Assembly: GCF_016028255.1 (NCBI RefSeq)
Contig: NZ_CP065707.1
Location: 434,001 to 498,000, forward strand
DNA: 64,000 nt
DNA from: Streptococcus oralis
Lineage (GTDB): Bacteria; Bacillota; Bacilli; Lactobacillales; Streptococcaceae
Reading direction: 5' to 3'
Below the pieces are notes generated by a model. That model was not told the origin of the DNA and searched no databases. It saw only the letters and a program-made list of their open reading frames with translations. Positions 25,649-34,111 of the stretch are shown here, in pieces (the first letter of the stretch is position 1; each line of letters opens with the position of its first letter). Both the position numbers and the translations under genes were made by a program.

Positions 25649-25819
25649 ATCAGCTGTAGCAAATTCATAAAGTTTTTCTGCTGTTAGAAGCGCCATTTTG
25701 TCCATACTTGTTTTTCCTTTTCTAAGGTCTGAAACGGTAGTCCATGGCACACCAGCACCTTGCGAAATAGCAGATGTAGAAATAGAACTGTTAAGTAATT
25801 CTTGAATAACTTTTCTCAT
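25640..25819 (-). CDS. Small helix-turn-helix protein of the prophage right end
   Basis: This 59-residue protein (MRKVIQELLNSS, ISTSAISQGAGVPWTTVSDL, then RKGKTSMDKMALLTAEKLY) is a compact XRE-type HTH with no extra domain. AAAGGA lies eight bases before the ATG on the minus strand, and the stop codon is inside the terminator stem. It is the last gene of a minus-strand cassette. It may bind the palindrome in the cassette promoter, but that is inference. Confidence 0.7.
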   Translation of the reverse strand: MRKVIQELLNSSISTSAISQGAGVPWTTVSDLRKGKTSMDKMALLTAEKLYEFATADKQ

Positions 25820-25820
25820 A

Positions 25821-25913
25821 TTATTTGTCCTTTTTATTTTTTAGATAGATATATACATTGATCACAATTATAAAAATAGCTATTGCACTAACCATTGCTT
25901 TTCCTCTTTTCAT
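25821..25913 (-). CDS. Tiny membrane peptide
   Basis: This 30-residue peptide has a basic start (MKRGKAM), one membrane-spanning stretch (VSAIAIFIIVINVYIYL) and a basic tail (KNKKDK). It ends one base before the HTH start. The ribosome site in front is weak. The composition resembles small toxins or membrane modulators. No relative is recognised, so reality is likely but not certain. Confidence 0.45.
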   Translation of the reverse strand: MKRGKAMVSAIAIFIIVINVYIYLKNKKDK

Positions 25914-25923
25914 TTGATAAAAT

Positions 25924-25954
25924 AGAGGTGTGAGGGGCTTTCGCCCCCACCTCT
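25924..25954 (-). terminator. Hairpin between the tiny minus-strand genes
   Basis: AGAGGTG (25924-25930) pairs with CACCTCT (25948-25954), and an inner GGGG/CCCC stem extends it. On the minus strand it is followed by ATTTTATC, so it may terminate or attenuate transcription after the 49-residue gene. Confidence 0.6.
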
Positions 25955-25960
25955 TAGCGT

Positions 25961-26110
25961 TTACCTTTTTCTTTTGCGGGATTCGGGTTTACGCTTTTTG
26001 TTTTGCCTTGCGACTGTTATTGCAGTCACCAGACTTGCTATAGCAGTAACCGTTTCAGGGATATTGTCTATCGCCTTTTCAAGTAACCTAAGCCAATCTT
26101 CTTTATTCAA
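25961..26110 (-). CDS. Small amphipathic, basic-tailed prophage protein
   Basis: This 49-residue protein starts with TTG, eight bases after GGAGG on the minus strand. It has an amphipathic N-terminus (MNKEDWLRLLEKAIDNIP), a weakly hydrophobic stretch (ETVTAIASLVTAITVA) and a strongly basic tail (RQNKKRKPESRKRKR). It is the first gene behind a consensus promoter. It could be a membrane-active or nucleic-acid-binding peptide. I do not recognise the family. Confidence 0.55.
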   Translation of the reverse strand: MNKEDWLRLLEKAIDNIPETVTAIASLVTAITVARQNKKRKPESRKRKR

Positions 26111-26141
26111 CTTCCTCACCTCCTTTCCTTATCTTGATTAT

Positions 26142-26170
26142 ATTATATCACGGTATACCGAGAAAGTCAA
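26142..26170 (-). promoter_or_regulatory. Strong minus-strand promoter with a palindromic operator
   Basis: On the minus strand TTGACT (26165-26170) and TATAAT (26142-26147) are separated by 17 bases. The spacer holds the perfect palindrome CGGTATACCG (26151-26160), a likely repressor site. It drives the three small genes to the left and should be active in the lysogen. Confidence 0.75.
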
Positions 26171-26284
26171 GCGTTTTGATGAAGTTTTTTTAAATTTTTT
26201 CAAAAAAAATAGACCTTGTCCAGAGGTCGGGGAGTTGGAGGGGACACCCTCCAAAAGCATTGATTTAATAAGATTTTATTTTAC

Positions 26285-26305
26285 CTTTTTCATAATAATC
26301 TCCCT
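26285..26305. other. Candidate prophage attachment core (attR)
   Basis: A 21-base sequence starting CTTTTTCATA and ending ATCTCCCT matches, from memory, a core reported for streptococcal prophage integration. It sits exactly between the last prophage gene and a host-type terminator. The left copy is outside the window, so the duplication that would prove it cannot be seen. Confidence 0.5.
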
Positions 26306-26310
26306 ATTAA

Positions 26311-26336
26311 GTCACCGCATTCGGTGGCTTTTTTAG
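26311..26336 (+). terminator. Rho-independent terminator next to attR
   Basis: GTCACCG (26311-26317) pairs with CGGTGGC (26322-26328), followed by TTTTTT. It may be the original terminator of the host gene that lay left of the integration site. Confidence 0.75.
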
Positions 26337-26339
26337 TTC

Positions 26340-26671
26340 CTAAGTCTTATATAGGCTTCTACTTGACTTTTTAAGATAAAGAAAAAAACAGTGGGATAGA
26401 AATCTCTAGACTAAGTCTCGATTTGGTAAACCTATATCTGTAAGATTTCAACATTTGAGTAAATTGGTTAATGTTGTGAATGGAGAAAAGAAGTTTTGGT
26501 AAAAGTAGCTTTTTGAATTCTAAAATACCAACAAACAGTTCAATCTACTAATAAATTATAGGTTTACAACTAAGCAAAAATGAGGTTGGGATTTTTGATC
26601 CCAGCCTCTTCAGTGAACTATTTTCTTTAGAATTTATAAGTTAGATAAAATTAAATTTTTTGTAAATTAGC
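26340..26671. other. Host intergenic stretch with a terminator
   Basis: No gene is visible. Near its end, GAGGTTGGGAT and ATCCCAGCCTC (26581-26608) form a strong hairpin, possibly a terminator for either strand. The rest is AT-rich sequence I cannot assign. Confidence 0.5.
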
Positions 26672-27214
26672 TTATTTGATAACTTGGTTTCCTGATTTGT
26701 CATTTTGAATTTGGTTCATTTCGTGCATAAAAACATCTGCTTTCAGTTTATCTGTTATGATACTGACACTTATTAACTTATTTAGATTTTTCTCATATCC
26801 TTCTAAAAAAATAGGATTTCTAATTTTTATGGTTAACTTTGCACAATTAAAGGGACGCTTTTTAATGGTTATTTGTTCGATATCTTGAAGTTTAAATTGA
26901 TAATGTAATACGCTGAGGCCTCTGCTACTATAGGTATAATACTGAACAGTATTGTTTTTATGAACTTCTAATTTTACTCCATTTATGAAGAGATAATACC
27001 CCATAAACCATAGAAGAAGTGGAGCATAAATCAGTACGATTGCTATAATAATCTTGTCTGTAAAATCGGTATTATAAGCTATCAGATGCTTTAGAATCCA
27101 GAGAATCATAACAGATAAAGATATCATGAATGGTCCCCCTGCTCTATTAAATTGATTTTTATATGGAAACATTAAGGTAAATTTTGGTTTATCCAGTAAT
27201 AACTCTAATTTCAT
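26672..27214 (-). CDS. Membrane protein with PH-like C-terminal domain, unknown function
   Basis: This protein of about 180 residues has two membrane segments (about residues 30-46 and 55-76), then a beta-rich domain (GVKLEVHKNNTVQYYTYSSRG, YQFKLQDIEQITIKKRPF) reminiscent of bacterial PH-like domains. Two adjacent ATG codons are possible; the second fits better with the AAAGGG site. It lies alone on the minus strand between attR and tadA. No specific function is known. Confidence 0.65.
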   Translation of the reverse strand: MKLELLLDKPKFTLMFPYKNQFNRAGGPFMISLSVMILWILKHLIAYNTDFTDKIIIAIVLIYAPLLLWFMGYYLFINGVKLEVHKNNTVQYYTYSSRGLSVLHYQFKLQDIEQITIKKRPFNCAKLTIKIRNPIFLEGYEKNLNKLISVSIITDKLKADVFMHEMNQIQNDKSGNQVIK

Positions 27215-27443
27215 CATTTACCCTTTCATATTGTTTATTGTATAAATTTCAGTATATTCATCTCTTGAACTTTCTATGTCAGTTATCTTCATTATTTTAA
27301 GTTCATGATTTCTGATTTTCTATCAATTTTGCTAATATTATACTCTTTTTAAAACATTATTTCTACAATCCAGCGATTTAATACTATCTAAAGTTAGTCA
27401 GTGTAAATATTATAGAGCTCTTTTTTTGTCTATGAAAACATGC

Positions 27444-27449
27444 TATAAT
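27444..27449 (+). promoter_or_regulatory. Extended -10 promoter of tadA
   Basis: TATAAT is preceded by TGC, forming an extended -10 (TGnTATAAT). No good -35 is visible. It lies 33 bases before the tadA start. The remaining sequence from 27218 to 27440 holds no gene I can see. Confidence 0.6.
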
Positions 27450-27482
27450 GATAGAATTGATAAGCAGGAAAAGAGAGAAACT

Positions 27483-27950
27483 ATGGATTATACAGTTGAA
27501 GAAAAAGAAGCTTTTATGAGAGAGGCTTTGAGAGAGGCTGAGATTGCCCTAGAACACGATGAAATTCCAATTGGTTGTGTGATTGTCAAGGATGGAGAGA
27601 TCATTGGTAGGGGGCATAATGCGCGCGAGGAGTTGCAACGGGCGGTTATGCATGCAGAAATCATGGCCATAGAAAATGCGAATGCAAGTGAAGAGAGTTG
27701 GCGTCTGCTTGATTGTACGTTGTTTGTGACCATTGAGCCTTGTGTTATGTGTAGTGGGGCGATTGGGCTTGCACGCATTCCAAATGTAGTCTACGGGGCT
27801 AATAATCAGAAATTTGGTGCAGCTGGAAGTTTGTACGATATTTTGACAGATGAGCGTCTCAATCATCGTGTAGAGGTCGAAACGGGAGTTTTGGAGAGTG
27901 AGTGTGCAGCGATTATGCAGGACTTTTTCCGAAATCGACGGAAAAAATAA
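27483..27950 (+). CDS. tadA: tRNA-specific adenosine deaminase
   Basis: This 155-residue enzyme converts the wobble adenosine of tRNA-Arg(ACG) to inosine. The zinc site is clear: HAEIMAIE (His plus proton-shuttle Glu) and PCVMC (two Cys). ATG 27483 gives the family's normal N-terminus (YTVEEKEAFMREALREAEIAL); the frame is open upstream but passes through the promoter. It is the first host gene of a core run. Confidence 0.95.
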   Translation: MDYTVEEKEAFMREALREAEIALEHDEIPIGCVIVKDGEIIGRGHNAREELQRAVMHAEIMAIENANASEESWRLLDCTLFVTIEPCVMCSGAIGLARIPNVVYGANNQKFGAAGSLYDILTDERLNHRVEVETGVLESECAAIMQDFFRNRRKK

Positions 27951-27990
27951 TTTCTCTTTAAAAATAGAGGGGAATGTGGTATAATAAATA

Positions 27991-28071
27991 ATGGAGCAAC
28001 AGTTCTGCGTGAAGCGGGTCAGGGGAGGAATCCAGCAGCCCTAAGCGAGTGTGAATTGTGTGCTCTTTTTT
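27991..28071 (+). ncRNA. ffs: Signal recognition particle RNA (small 4.5S type)
   Basis: The conserved SRP hairpin is visible as GGTCAGGGGAGGAATCCAGC followed by AGCCC, with the GGAA-type tip and asymmetric loop. The ends GAGCA (27994-27998) and TGCTC (28061-28065) pair and run into TTTTTT. A TATAAT at 27980-27985 lies just upstream. The location between tadA and dut is the same as in pneumococcus. Confidence 0.92.
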
Positions 28072-28136
28072 CGTGCTTTTTTCGAATAAATAAGATAAAA
28101 TAGCCTAGAATAAATGATAATAGAAAAGAGAAGATT

Positions 28137-28580
28137 ATGAAAATTCGTGGTTTTGAATTGGTTTCTACTTTTACAGATGAAAATTTGCTACCGAAGCGTG
28201 AGACAGCTCATGCAGCTGGTTATGATTTAAAGGTTGCGGAACGCACTGTGATTGCTCCAGGAGAGATTGTTCTCGTTCCGACTGGTGTCAAGGCTTACAT
28301 GCAGCCGACAGAAGTGCTCTATCTCTATGACCGTTCTTCAAATCCTCGTAAGAAGGGTCTGGTCTTGATCAACTCTGTTGGCGTTATTGATGGGGATTAT
28401 TATGGAAATCCTGGAAATGAGGGACATATTTTTGCGCAGATGAAAAACATTACTGATCAGGAAGTGGTTCTTGAAGTTGGGGAACGTGTGGTTCAGGCTG
28501 TCTTTGCACCATTTTTAATCGCAGACGGAGATGAGGCAGACGGCGTGCGGACTGGTGGTTTTGGATCAACAGGACACTAG
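28137..28580 (+). CDS. dut: dUTP diphosphatase
   Basis: This 147-residue trimeric dUTPase has the family motifs: AAGYDL (motif 1), DRSSNPRKKG (motif 2), NSVGVIDGDYYGNPGNEG (motif 3), ERVVQAVF (motif 4) and the C-terminal GGFGSTG (motif 5). It hydrolyses dUTP to dUMP, preventing uracil misincorporation. GAAAAGAGAAG precedes the start. Confidence 0.95.
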   Translation: MKIRGFELVSTFTDENLLPKRETAHAAGYDLKVAERTVIAPGEIVLVPTGVKAYMQPTEVLYLYDRSSNPRKKGLVLINSVGVIDGDYYGNPGNEGHIFAQMKNITDQEVVLEVGERVVQAVFAPFLIADGDEADGVRTGGFGSTGH

Positions 28581-28581
28581 G

Positions 28582-29097
28582 ATGAAAATCATCTTTGTAC
28601 CTCACGGGGAGCCAGATTACCGTGAGTTAGAGGAACGTTCTTATACAGGTTTTGGGATGGATTTGGCCCCCTTATCTGAGAAGGGACGACAACAAGCTCA
28701 GGAACTTTGCCAAAATCCCTTGCTACAATCAGCTAACCTACTAGTGACTTCAGCAGTAACGCGAGCTTTAGAAACGGCTTCTTATGTTTCTTGTGCTACT
28801 GGACTTCCTTTGAGAGTGGAGCCTATGTTACACGAATGGCAGGTCTATGAAGCAGGCATAGAAAACTTCGAAAAAGCTAGATGTCTGTTTTTAGAAAACA
28901 AGGGGGAGTTACTTCCTAATAGCCCTATTCAATATGAGACAGCTACGGAGATGAAGTCTCGATTTCTAGAATCTATGGCTAAGTATCGAGATTACCAGAC
29001 CGTGATAGTGGTAACTCACAACATGCTCATACGTCAATTTGTGCCAAATGAGAAGATTGATTTTTGCCAAGTGATTGAGTGTGAGATAGAGATTTAG
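28582..29097 (+). CDS. Histidine phosphatase family protein
   Basis: This 171-residue protein has the phosphoglycerate mutase-like layout: a phospho-acceptor His in [11 protein letters not shown] (the usual RHG is replaced by PHG), [24 protein letters not shown] and the second His in [11 protein letters not shown]. The ATG at 28582 follows the dut stop by one base. The substrate is unknown. The RHG-to-PHG change removes the first active-site arginine, so activity may be altered. Confidence 0.8.
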   Translation: MKIIFVPHGEPDYRELEERSYTGFGMDLAPLSEKGRQQAQELCQNPLLQSANLLVTSAVTRALETASYVSCATGLPLRVEPMLHEWQVYEAGIENFEKARCLFLENKGELLPNSPIQYETATEMKSRFLESMAKYRDYQTVIVVTHNMLIRQFVPNEKIDFCQVIECEIEI

Positions 29098-29110
29098 AAA
29101 GAGGTTTATT

Positions 29111-30472
29111 ATCGCAAAGAAAAAAGCGACATTTGTATGTCAAAATTGTGGGTATAATTCCCCTAAATATCTGGGACGTTGTCCCAACTGTGGGTCTTGG
29201 TCTTCTTTTGTAGAAGAGGTTGAGGTTGCCGAGGTTAAGAATGCACGTGTATCCTTGACAGGGGAGAAAACCAAGCCCATGAAACTGGCTGAGGTGACTT
29301 CGATCAATGTCAATCGAACAAAGACGGAGATGGAGGAATTCAACCGTGTACTTGGAGGCGGAGTGGTACCAGGGAGTCTCGTCCTTATCGGTGGGGATCC
29401 AGGAATCGGGAAATCAACCCTTCTCCTACAAGTTTCAACCCAGCTGTCTCAAGTGGGTACGGTTCTCTATGTCAGTGGGGAGGAGTCTGCCCAGCAGATT
29501 AAGTTACGAGCAGAGCGCTTGGGAGATATCGATAGCGAGTTTTATCTCTATGCCGAGACCAATATGCAGAGTGTTCGCGCAGAAGTAGAAAGAATTCAGC
29601 CAGACTTTCTCATCATCGACTCTATCCAGACCATTATGTCTCCTGAGATTTCAGGGGTGCAGGGGTCAGTTTCTCAAGTGCGTGAGGTGACGGCTGAGCT
29701 TATGCAACTGGCTAAGACTAATAACATTGCCATTTTTATCGTAGGGCATGTGACTAAGGAAGGAACCTTGGCGGGTCCGCGTATGTTGGAGCATATGGTG
29801 GATACAGTGCTTTACTTTGAAGGGGAGCGTCACCATACCTTCCGTATTTTGAGGGCAGTCAAAAACCGTTTTGGTTCCACTAATGAGATTGGCATTTTTG
29901 AGATGCAGTCGGGTGGATTGGTTGAGGTGCTCAATCCGAGTCAAGTTTTCCTAGAGGAGCGTTTGGATGGGGCTACTGGCTCGTCAATCGTTGTGACCAT
30001 GGAAGGGACCCGTCCGATTTTGGCGGAGGTCCAGGCTTTGGTAACACCGACCATGTTTGGGAATGCCAAGCGTACTACGACAGGTCTTGACTTCAATCGT
30101 GCGAGTCTGATTATGGCTGTTTTGGAAAAACGAGCAGGGCTTCTCTTGCAAAATCAGGATGCCTATCTCAAATCTGCTGGTGGGGTCAAATTGGATGAGC
30201 CCGCCATTGACTTAGCCGTTGCAGTGGCTATTGCCTCTAGTTACAAGGACAAGCCTACCAATCCTCAGGAATGTTTTGTGGGTGAACTGGGCTTGACCGG
30301 AGAAATTCGACGCGTGAATCGTATCGAACAACGCATCAATGAAGCGGCAAAACTGGGCTTTACCAAGATTTATGTACCCAAGAATTCCTTGACAGGAATC
30401 ACTCCACCCAAAGAAATTGAGATCATTGGTGTGACAACGATTCAGGAAGTTTTGAAAAAGGTCTTTGCATAA
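29111..30472 (+). CDS. radA: DNA repair and recombination protein RadA (apparent AUC start)
   Basis: This 453-residue branch-migration helicase has a C4 zinc finger ([10 protein letters not shown], then GRCPNCGSW), a RecA-like core with Walker [11 protein letters not shown], the KNRFGS motif, and a Lon-like C-terminal domain. The family N-terminus is M-A-K-K-K, which falls on an ATC codon at 29111. AAAGAGG lies six bases upstream. No ATG, GTG or TTG occurs in this frame between the upstream stop at 29087 and the zinc finger. RadA acts in homologous recombination and natural transformation. Confidence 0.9.
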   Translation: MAKKKATFVCQNCGYNSPKYLGRCPNCGSWSSFVEEVEVAEVKNARVSLTGEKTKPMKLAEVTSINVNRTKTEMEEFNRVLGGGVVPGSLVLIGGDPGIGKSTLLLQVSTQLSQVGTVLYVSGEESAQQIKLRAERLGDIDSEFYLYAETNMQSVRAEVERIQPDFLIIDSIQTIMSPEISGVQGSVSQVREVTAELMQLAKTNNIAIFIVGHVTKEGTLAGPRMLEHMVDTVLYFEGERHHTFRILRAVKNRFGSTNEIGIFEMQSGGLVEVLNPSQVFLEERLDGATGSSIVVTMEGTRPILAEVQALVTPTMFGNAKRTTTGLDFNRASLIMAVLEKRAGLLLQNQDAYLKSAGGVKLDEPAIDLAVAVAIASSYKDKPTNPQECFVGELGLTGEIRRVNRIEQRINEAAKLGFTKIYVPKNSLTGITPPKEIEIIGVTTIQEVLKKVFA

Positions 30473-30544
30473 TCCGTGACAAATCCTCTTAAAAATGATA
30501 AGATAGGAGAAATATTTGATGATCAAATTTTTAAGGGGGAAATC

Positions 30545-31039
30545 GTGTCATATTTTGAACAGTTTATGCAAGCCAATCAGGCTTATGTTGCCCTTCATGG
30601 GAAATTAAATCTGCCACTTAAGCCGAAAACAAGAGTAGCAATTGTGACCTGTATGGACTCACGGCTACACGTCGCGCAAGCTCTGGGTCTGGCACTTGGA
30701 GATGCCCATATCTTGCGGAATGCGGGTGGTCGAGTAACAGAGGACATGATTCGTTCACTTGTGATTTCCCAGCAACAAATGGGAACTAGAGAAATTGTGG
30801 TGCTTCATCATACAGACTGTGGAGCTCAAACCTTTCAAAATGAGTCTTTTCAAGAGCATTTGAAGCACGAGCTCGGGGTTGATGTGTCTGGTAAAGATTT
30901 TTTACCATTCCAGGATGTTGAAGAGAGTGTGAGAGAGGATATGCAGTTGCTTCGAGAATCTCCACTGATTCCTGATGATGTGGTTATTTCAGGTGCTGTT
31001 TACGATGTGGATACAGGGAGTATGAGAGAAGTATACTAA
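30545..31039 (+). CDS. Beta-class carbonic anhydrase
   Basis: This 164-residue zinc enzyme interconverts CO2 and bicarbonate. Zinc ligands are visible in TCMDSRLH (Cys, plus the Asp-Arg dyad) and LHHTDCGAQ (His and Cys). GTG 30545 gives the normal N-terminus (SYFEQFMQANQAYVALHG) and follows AAGGGGG. The frame is open further upstream but without support. It lies between radA and prs as in pneumococcus. Confidence 0.92.
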   Translation: MSYFEQFMQANQAYVALHGKLNLPLKPKTRVAIVTCMDSRLHVAQALGLALGDAHILRNAGGRVTEDMIRSLVISQQQMGTREIVVLHHTDCGAQTFQNESFQEHLKHELGVDVSGKDFLPFQDVEESVREDMQLLRESPLIPDDVVISGAVYDVDTGSMREVY

Positions 31040-31167
31040 CTTTGTCTCAAAAAATCTCATCCTAGCATAAAATCGATTGTTAAAATGTAGGGTTTTTAGT
31101 TTCAATATAGCTAATATAAAATAGCATAAAGCAAGGGTATAAATGTTTGCTCTTGTTTTATTTTTGA

Positions 31168-31196
31168 TTGAAAAATAAAGGAAAAAGCGCTACAAT
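31168..31196 (+). promoter_or_regulatory. Promoter of prs
   Basis: TTGAAA (31168-31173) and TACAAT (31191-31196) are separated by 17 bases, 57 bases before the prs start. Confidence 0.6.
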
Positions 31197-31252
31197 GGTA
31201 GATGGAAAATGTTGTGTAAAAAACAAGTGATACATAAATACCGGAGGAAATC

Positions 31253-32221
31253 ATGTCTTTTTCTGATTTAAAGCTGTTTGCCCTTTCTTCTAATAGAGAA
31301 TTGGCAGAGCGTGTGGCGCAAGAGATTGGGATAGAGTTGGGGAAATCAAGTGTTCGCCAATTTTCAGATGGGGAGATTCAGGTCAATATCGAAGAATCAA
31401 TCCGTGGAAAACACGTCTTTATCCTACAATCAACTAGCTCACCTGTAAATGACAATCTGCTCGAAATTTTGATCATGGTAGATGCCTTGAAGCGTGCTAG
31501 TGCAGAATCTGTCAACGTTGTCATGCCTTACTATGGCTATGCACGTCAGGATAGAAAAGCAAGAGCGCGTGAGCCAATCACTTCAAAACTCGTTGCAAAC
31601 ATGCTGGAAGTGGCTGGAGTAGATCGTTTGTTAACGATTGATTTGCATGCTGCACAGATTCAGGGATTCTTTGATATTCCTGTAGATCACTTGATGGGTG
31701 CTCCATTGATTGCGGACTATTTTGAACGTCGTGGCATGGTTGGCTCTGACTATGTCGTTGTCAGTCCAGACCATGGCGGGGTGACTCGTGCTCGTAAATT
31801 GGCAGAGTTTTTGAAAACTCCGATTGCGATCATTGACAAGCGTCGTAGTGTAGACAAGATGAACACCAGCGAAGTGATGAACATCATTGGTAAGGTAGAA
31901 GGTAAGACTTGTATCTTGATTGACGATATGATCGATACAGCTGGAACCATTTGCCATGCGGCAGATGCTCTTGCTGAAGCAGGTGCGGTTGAAGTTTACG
32001 CAAGCTGTACTCACCCAGTTCTTTCAGGACCAGCTATGGACAATATCCAAAAATCAGCTATTAAGAAATTGGTTGTTTTGGATACTATCTACCTACCAGA
32101 AGAGCGTTTGATTGATAAGATTGAACAAATTTCGATTGCTCATCTTCTAGGCGATGCTATTATCCGTATCCACGAAAAACGTCCTCTTTCTCCTTTGTTT
32201 AGCATTGAGAAAAAGATTTAA
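31253..32221 (+). CDS. prs: Ribose-phosphate pyrophosphokinase
   Basis: This 322-residue enzyme makes PRPP from ribose 5-phosphate and ATP, feeding the purine pathway encoded later in the window. Diagnostic segments are [27 protein letters not shown], the metal/catalytic region [13 protein letters not shown] and the PRPP loop [14 protein letters not shown]. The ribosome site is CGGAGG. It is monocistronic, with a promoter upstream and a strong terminator downstream. Confidence 0.96.
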   Translation: MSFSDLKLFALSSNRELAERVAQEIGIELGKSSVRQFSDGEIQVNIEESIRGKHVFILQSTSSPVNDNLLEILIMVDALKRASAESVNVVMPYYGYARQDRKARAREPITSKLVANMLEVAGVDRLLTIDLHAAQIQGFFDIPVDHLMGAPLIADYFERRGMVGSDYVVVSPDHGGVTRARKLAEFLKTPIAIIDKRRSVDKMNTSEVMNIIGKVEGKTCILIDDMIDTAGTICHAADALAEAGAVEVYASCTHPVLSGPAMDNIQKSAIKKLVVLDTIYLPEERLIDKIEQISIAHLLGDAIIRIHEKRPLSPLFSIEKKI

Positions 32222-32243
32222 TCTTTCACTTGAAATAGATAGT

Positions 32244-32280
32244 TCTCCTAGCAGGTTTCTTTTCTTGCTAGGAGATTTTT
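32244..32280 (+). terminator. Terminator after prs
   Basis: TCTCCTAGCA (32244-32253) pairs perfectly with TGCTAGGAGA (32266-32275), followed by TTTTT. Confidence 0.9.
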
Positions 32281-32340
32281 ATAGTCAAAATCTGCAAGCC
32301 TTTTCAAAATATGCTATACTGATGAAAAAGGAGGATTTCT

Positions 32341-32778
32341 ATGAGTCAAGAATTTATCAATCCAAGTGATGGTGTGATTCGTCAGTATCTGACAACTAGT
32401 AAAACGTTAGCGGTAGTGGGTTTGTCTGACCGTGAAGAAACAACTAGCAATCGAGTGACTAAGGAAATGCAGGCTCGGGGTTATAAAATCATCCCAGTCA
32501 ATCCCAAGGCGGCAGGTGGTGAAATCTTGGGTGAGAAGGCTTATGCTAGTCTAGCAGAGATTCCTTTTCCTGTAGATATTGTCAATGTTTACCGTCGCAG
32601 TGAGTTTTTGCCTGATGTGGCGCGTGATTTTCTCAAGGCTGATGCAAAGATTTTTTGGGCGCAGCTGGGACTCGAAAGTTTAGAAGCGGAAGAAATCTTG
32701 CGTGCTGGAGGATGCGACAACATCGTCATGAATCGTTGCATCAAGAGAGAACATACACGCTTGATTGAGGAAGTATAA
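32341..32778 (+). CDS. CoA-binding domain protein (YccU-like)
   Basis: This 145-residue Rossmann-like protein has TLAVVGLSDREETTSNRVTKEMQARGYKIIPVNPKA and VDIVNVYRRSEFLPDVA, the pattern of the succinyl-CoA synthetase-like CoA-binding family. The biological role is unknown. AGGAGG precedes the start, and an extended -10 (TGCTATACT at 32312-32320) lies 20 bases upstream. Confidence 0.85.
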   Translation: MSQEFINPSDGVIRQYLTTSKTLAVVGLSDREETTSNRVTKEMQARGYKIIPVNPKAAGGEILGEKAYASLAEIPFPVDIVNVYRRSEFLPDVARDFLKADAKIFWAQLGLESLEAEEILRAGGCDNIVMNRCIKREHTRLIEEV

Positions 32779-32779
32779 G

Positions 32780-32806
32780 AAAAGGTAGCTGGTGGGCTAC
32801 CTTTTG
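32780..32806 (+). terminator. Terminator after the CoA-binding protein
   Basis: AAAAGGTAGC (32780-32789) pairs with GCTACCTTTT (32796-32805). Confidence 0.8.
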
Positions 32807-32809
32807 TGT

Positions 32810-32955
32810 TATACTCAATGAAAATCAAAGAGCAAACTAGCTGCAGGCTGCTCAAAACACAGTTTTGAGGTTGTGGATAGAACTGACGAAGTCAGTAACA
32901 ATACCTACGGCAAGGCGACGTTGACGTGGTTTGAAGAGATTTTCGAAGAGTATTA
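32810..32955 (+). repeat. BOX repeat element
   Basis: The element starts TATACTCAATGAAAATCAAA and ends TTTTCGAAGAGTATTAG, the two characteristic ends of pneumococcal BOX elements. The internal CTACGGCAAGGCGACGTTGA segment matches the classical BOXA1R typing sequence with one difference visible. Such elements are mitis-group specific. It overlaps the yeiH stop codon. Confidence 0.9.
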
Positions 32956-33963
32956 GAAAATGCCGATAAGGGTCTGCATACCAAGACTGGTGAGGATGAT
33001 GGCAATCCAGCAGATGGCTCCAAGAAGAATGGATTTTCCACTGGATTTGACCATAGCGACCAGATTGGTTTTGAGACCGATAGCACTCATGGCCATGACA
33101 ATAAGGAATTTAGAGAGTTGTTTGAGAGGGGTAAAGAAACTACTGGACACACCTAGAGAGGTGAGTAGTGTAGTGAGGAGAGAGGCAAGGATAAAGTAAA
33201 GGATAAAAAGTGGGAAGACTTTTTTCAGTTGTAGGCTTTGCTTGTTTTCTTGTTGGCGACTTTGCCAGTAGGATAGAAAGAGCGTGATAGGGATAATGGC
33301 CAAAGTACGTGTGAGTTTAACAATGGTTGCAGACTCGAGGGTATTGCTTTGGTAAAGACTGTCCCAAGCGCTGGCGGCAGCCGTTACAGAGGAAGTGTCG
33401 TTGACCGCAGTCCCTGCAAAGAGGGCGAAGCCTTCATTGGATAGATGAAGCCAGGTTCCTAGAGTTGGAAAGATGAGCGCAGCCAAGACATTGAAGAAAA
33501 AGATAACGGAAATGGCTTGGGCTACTTCCTTTTCCTTAGCATCAATAACGGGCGCTGTCGCTGCAATGGCAGAGCCACCACAGATAGAAGAACCTACTCC
33601 AACCAAGGTAGCCAGTTTTGTATCCAGTGCAAAGAAGCGCTGGAAGAAATAGGCAATAATCAGAGCTATTGAGATGGTGGACAGGATGACAGGGAGTGAA
33701 GATTGTCCGACTGCGAAGACTTGCGAGATATTGAGACCAAAACCAAGCAAGACAACGGCATATTGGAGCAATTTTTTAGAACTAAAGGTCAATCCAGCAT
33801 CCAGTTGTTTATAAGACGAGAGAAAGGGATGTAGGAGCATGCCTATGAAAATCGCAAATACAGGCGCGCCAATCACAGGGAAGAATCCTCCTAAGTACCA
33901 AGATACGATAGAAATGAGAAGGCAGGCAAAGATGCCTGCTCCATTTTTTGATAGAAATGACAT
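32953..33963 (-). CDS. YeiH-family putative sulfate exporter
   Basis: This 336-residue membrane protein has about ten hydrophobic segments and family blocks such as [53 protein letters not shown] and [15 protein letters not shown] 33963 is chosen because GGAGG lies six bases upstream on the minus strand; a TTG further upstream overlaps that site. The substrate in streptococci is unproven. Its stop codon lies at the edge of the BOX element. Confidence 0.88.
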   Translation of the reverse strand: MSFLSKNGAGIFACLLISIVSWYLGGFFPVIGAPVFAIFIGMLLHPFLSSYKQLDAGLTFSSKKLLQYAVVLLGFGLNISQVFAVGQSSLPVILSTISIALIIAYFFQRFFALDTKLATLVGVGSSICGGSAIAATAPVIDAKEKEVAQAISVIFFFNVLAALIFPTLGTWLHLSNEGFALFAGTAVNDTSSVTAAASAWDSLYQSNTLESATIVKLTRTLAIIPITLFLSYWQSRQQENKQSLQLKKVFPLFILYFILASLLTTLLTSLGVSSSFFTPLKQLSKFLIVMAMSAIGLKTNLVAMVKSSGKSILLGAICWIAIILTSLGMQTLIGIF

Positions 33964-34052
33964 AAAAACCTCCAAATAGAATCTGTTACTATTATAGACC
34001 TATAAACAGGAAAAGTAAAATAGAAAGTGGAAAGTTATTCTATCATGTATTT

Positions 34053-34081
34053 TTGCGGTCGGGGGGCTTTTATAGTATAAT
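34053..34081 (+). promoter_or_regulatory. Promoter of the araT-recO-plsX-acp operon
   Basis: TTGCGG (34053-34058) and TATAAT (34076-34081) are separated by 17 bases, 30 bases before the aminotransferase start. Confidence 0.7.
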
Positions 34082-34111
34082 AGAGATACGTTTTGAAAGT
34101 AGGAGGTATCT

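Larger units (their letters stand above)
1..26305. mobile_element. HK97-type siphovirus prophage, right part (left end outside window)
   Basis: The block contains a continuous plus-strand series of phage genes in canonical order: replication/early genes, late activator, HNH, terminase, portal, protease, capsid, connector, tail, tape measure, Dit, tail fibre, holin and lysin. A three-gene minus-strand cassette follows. Host housekeeping genes begin after about 26.6 kb. The integrase, CI-like repressor and left attachment site are not in the window, so the element is only partly seen. The right border is placed at a putative attR core. Apart from the G-tract gene, the visible late genes look intact. 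Confidence 0.93.

Noticed and set aside
25974..26336. Plus-strand reading frame of 120 codons at the prophage right end
   Set aside because: It is antisense to the minus-strand 49-residue gene and its promoter, has no ribosome site and low-complexity hydrophobic composition. The minus-strand genes have proper signals.
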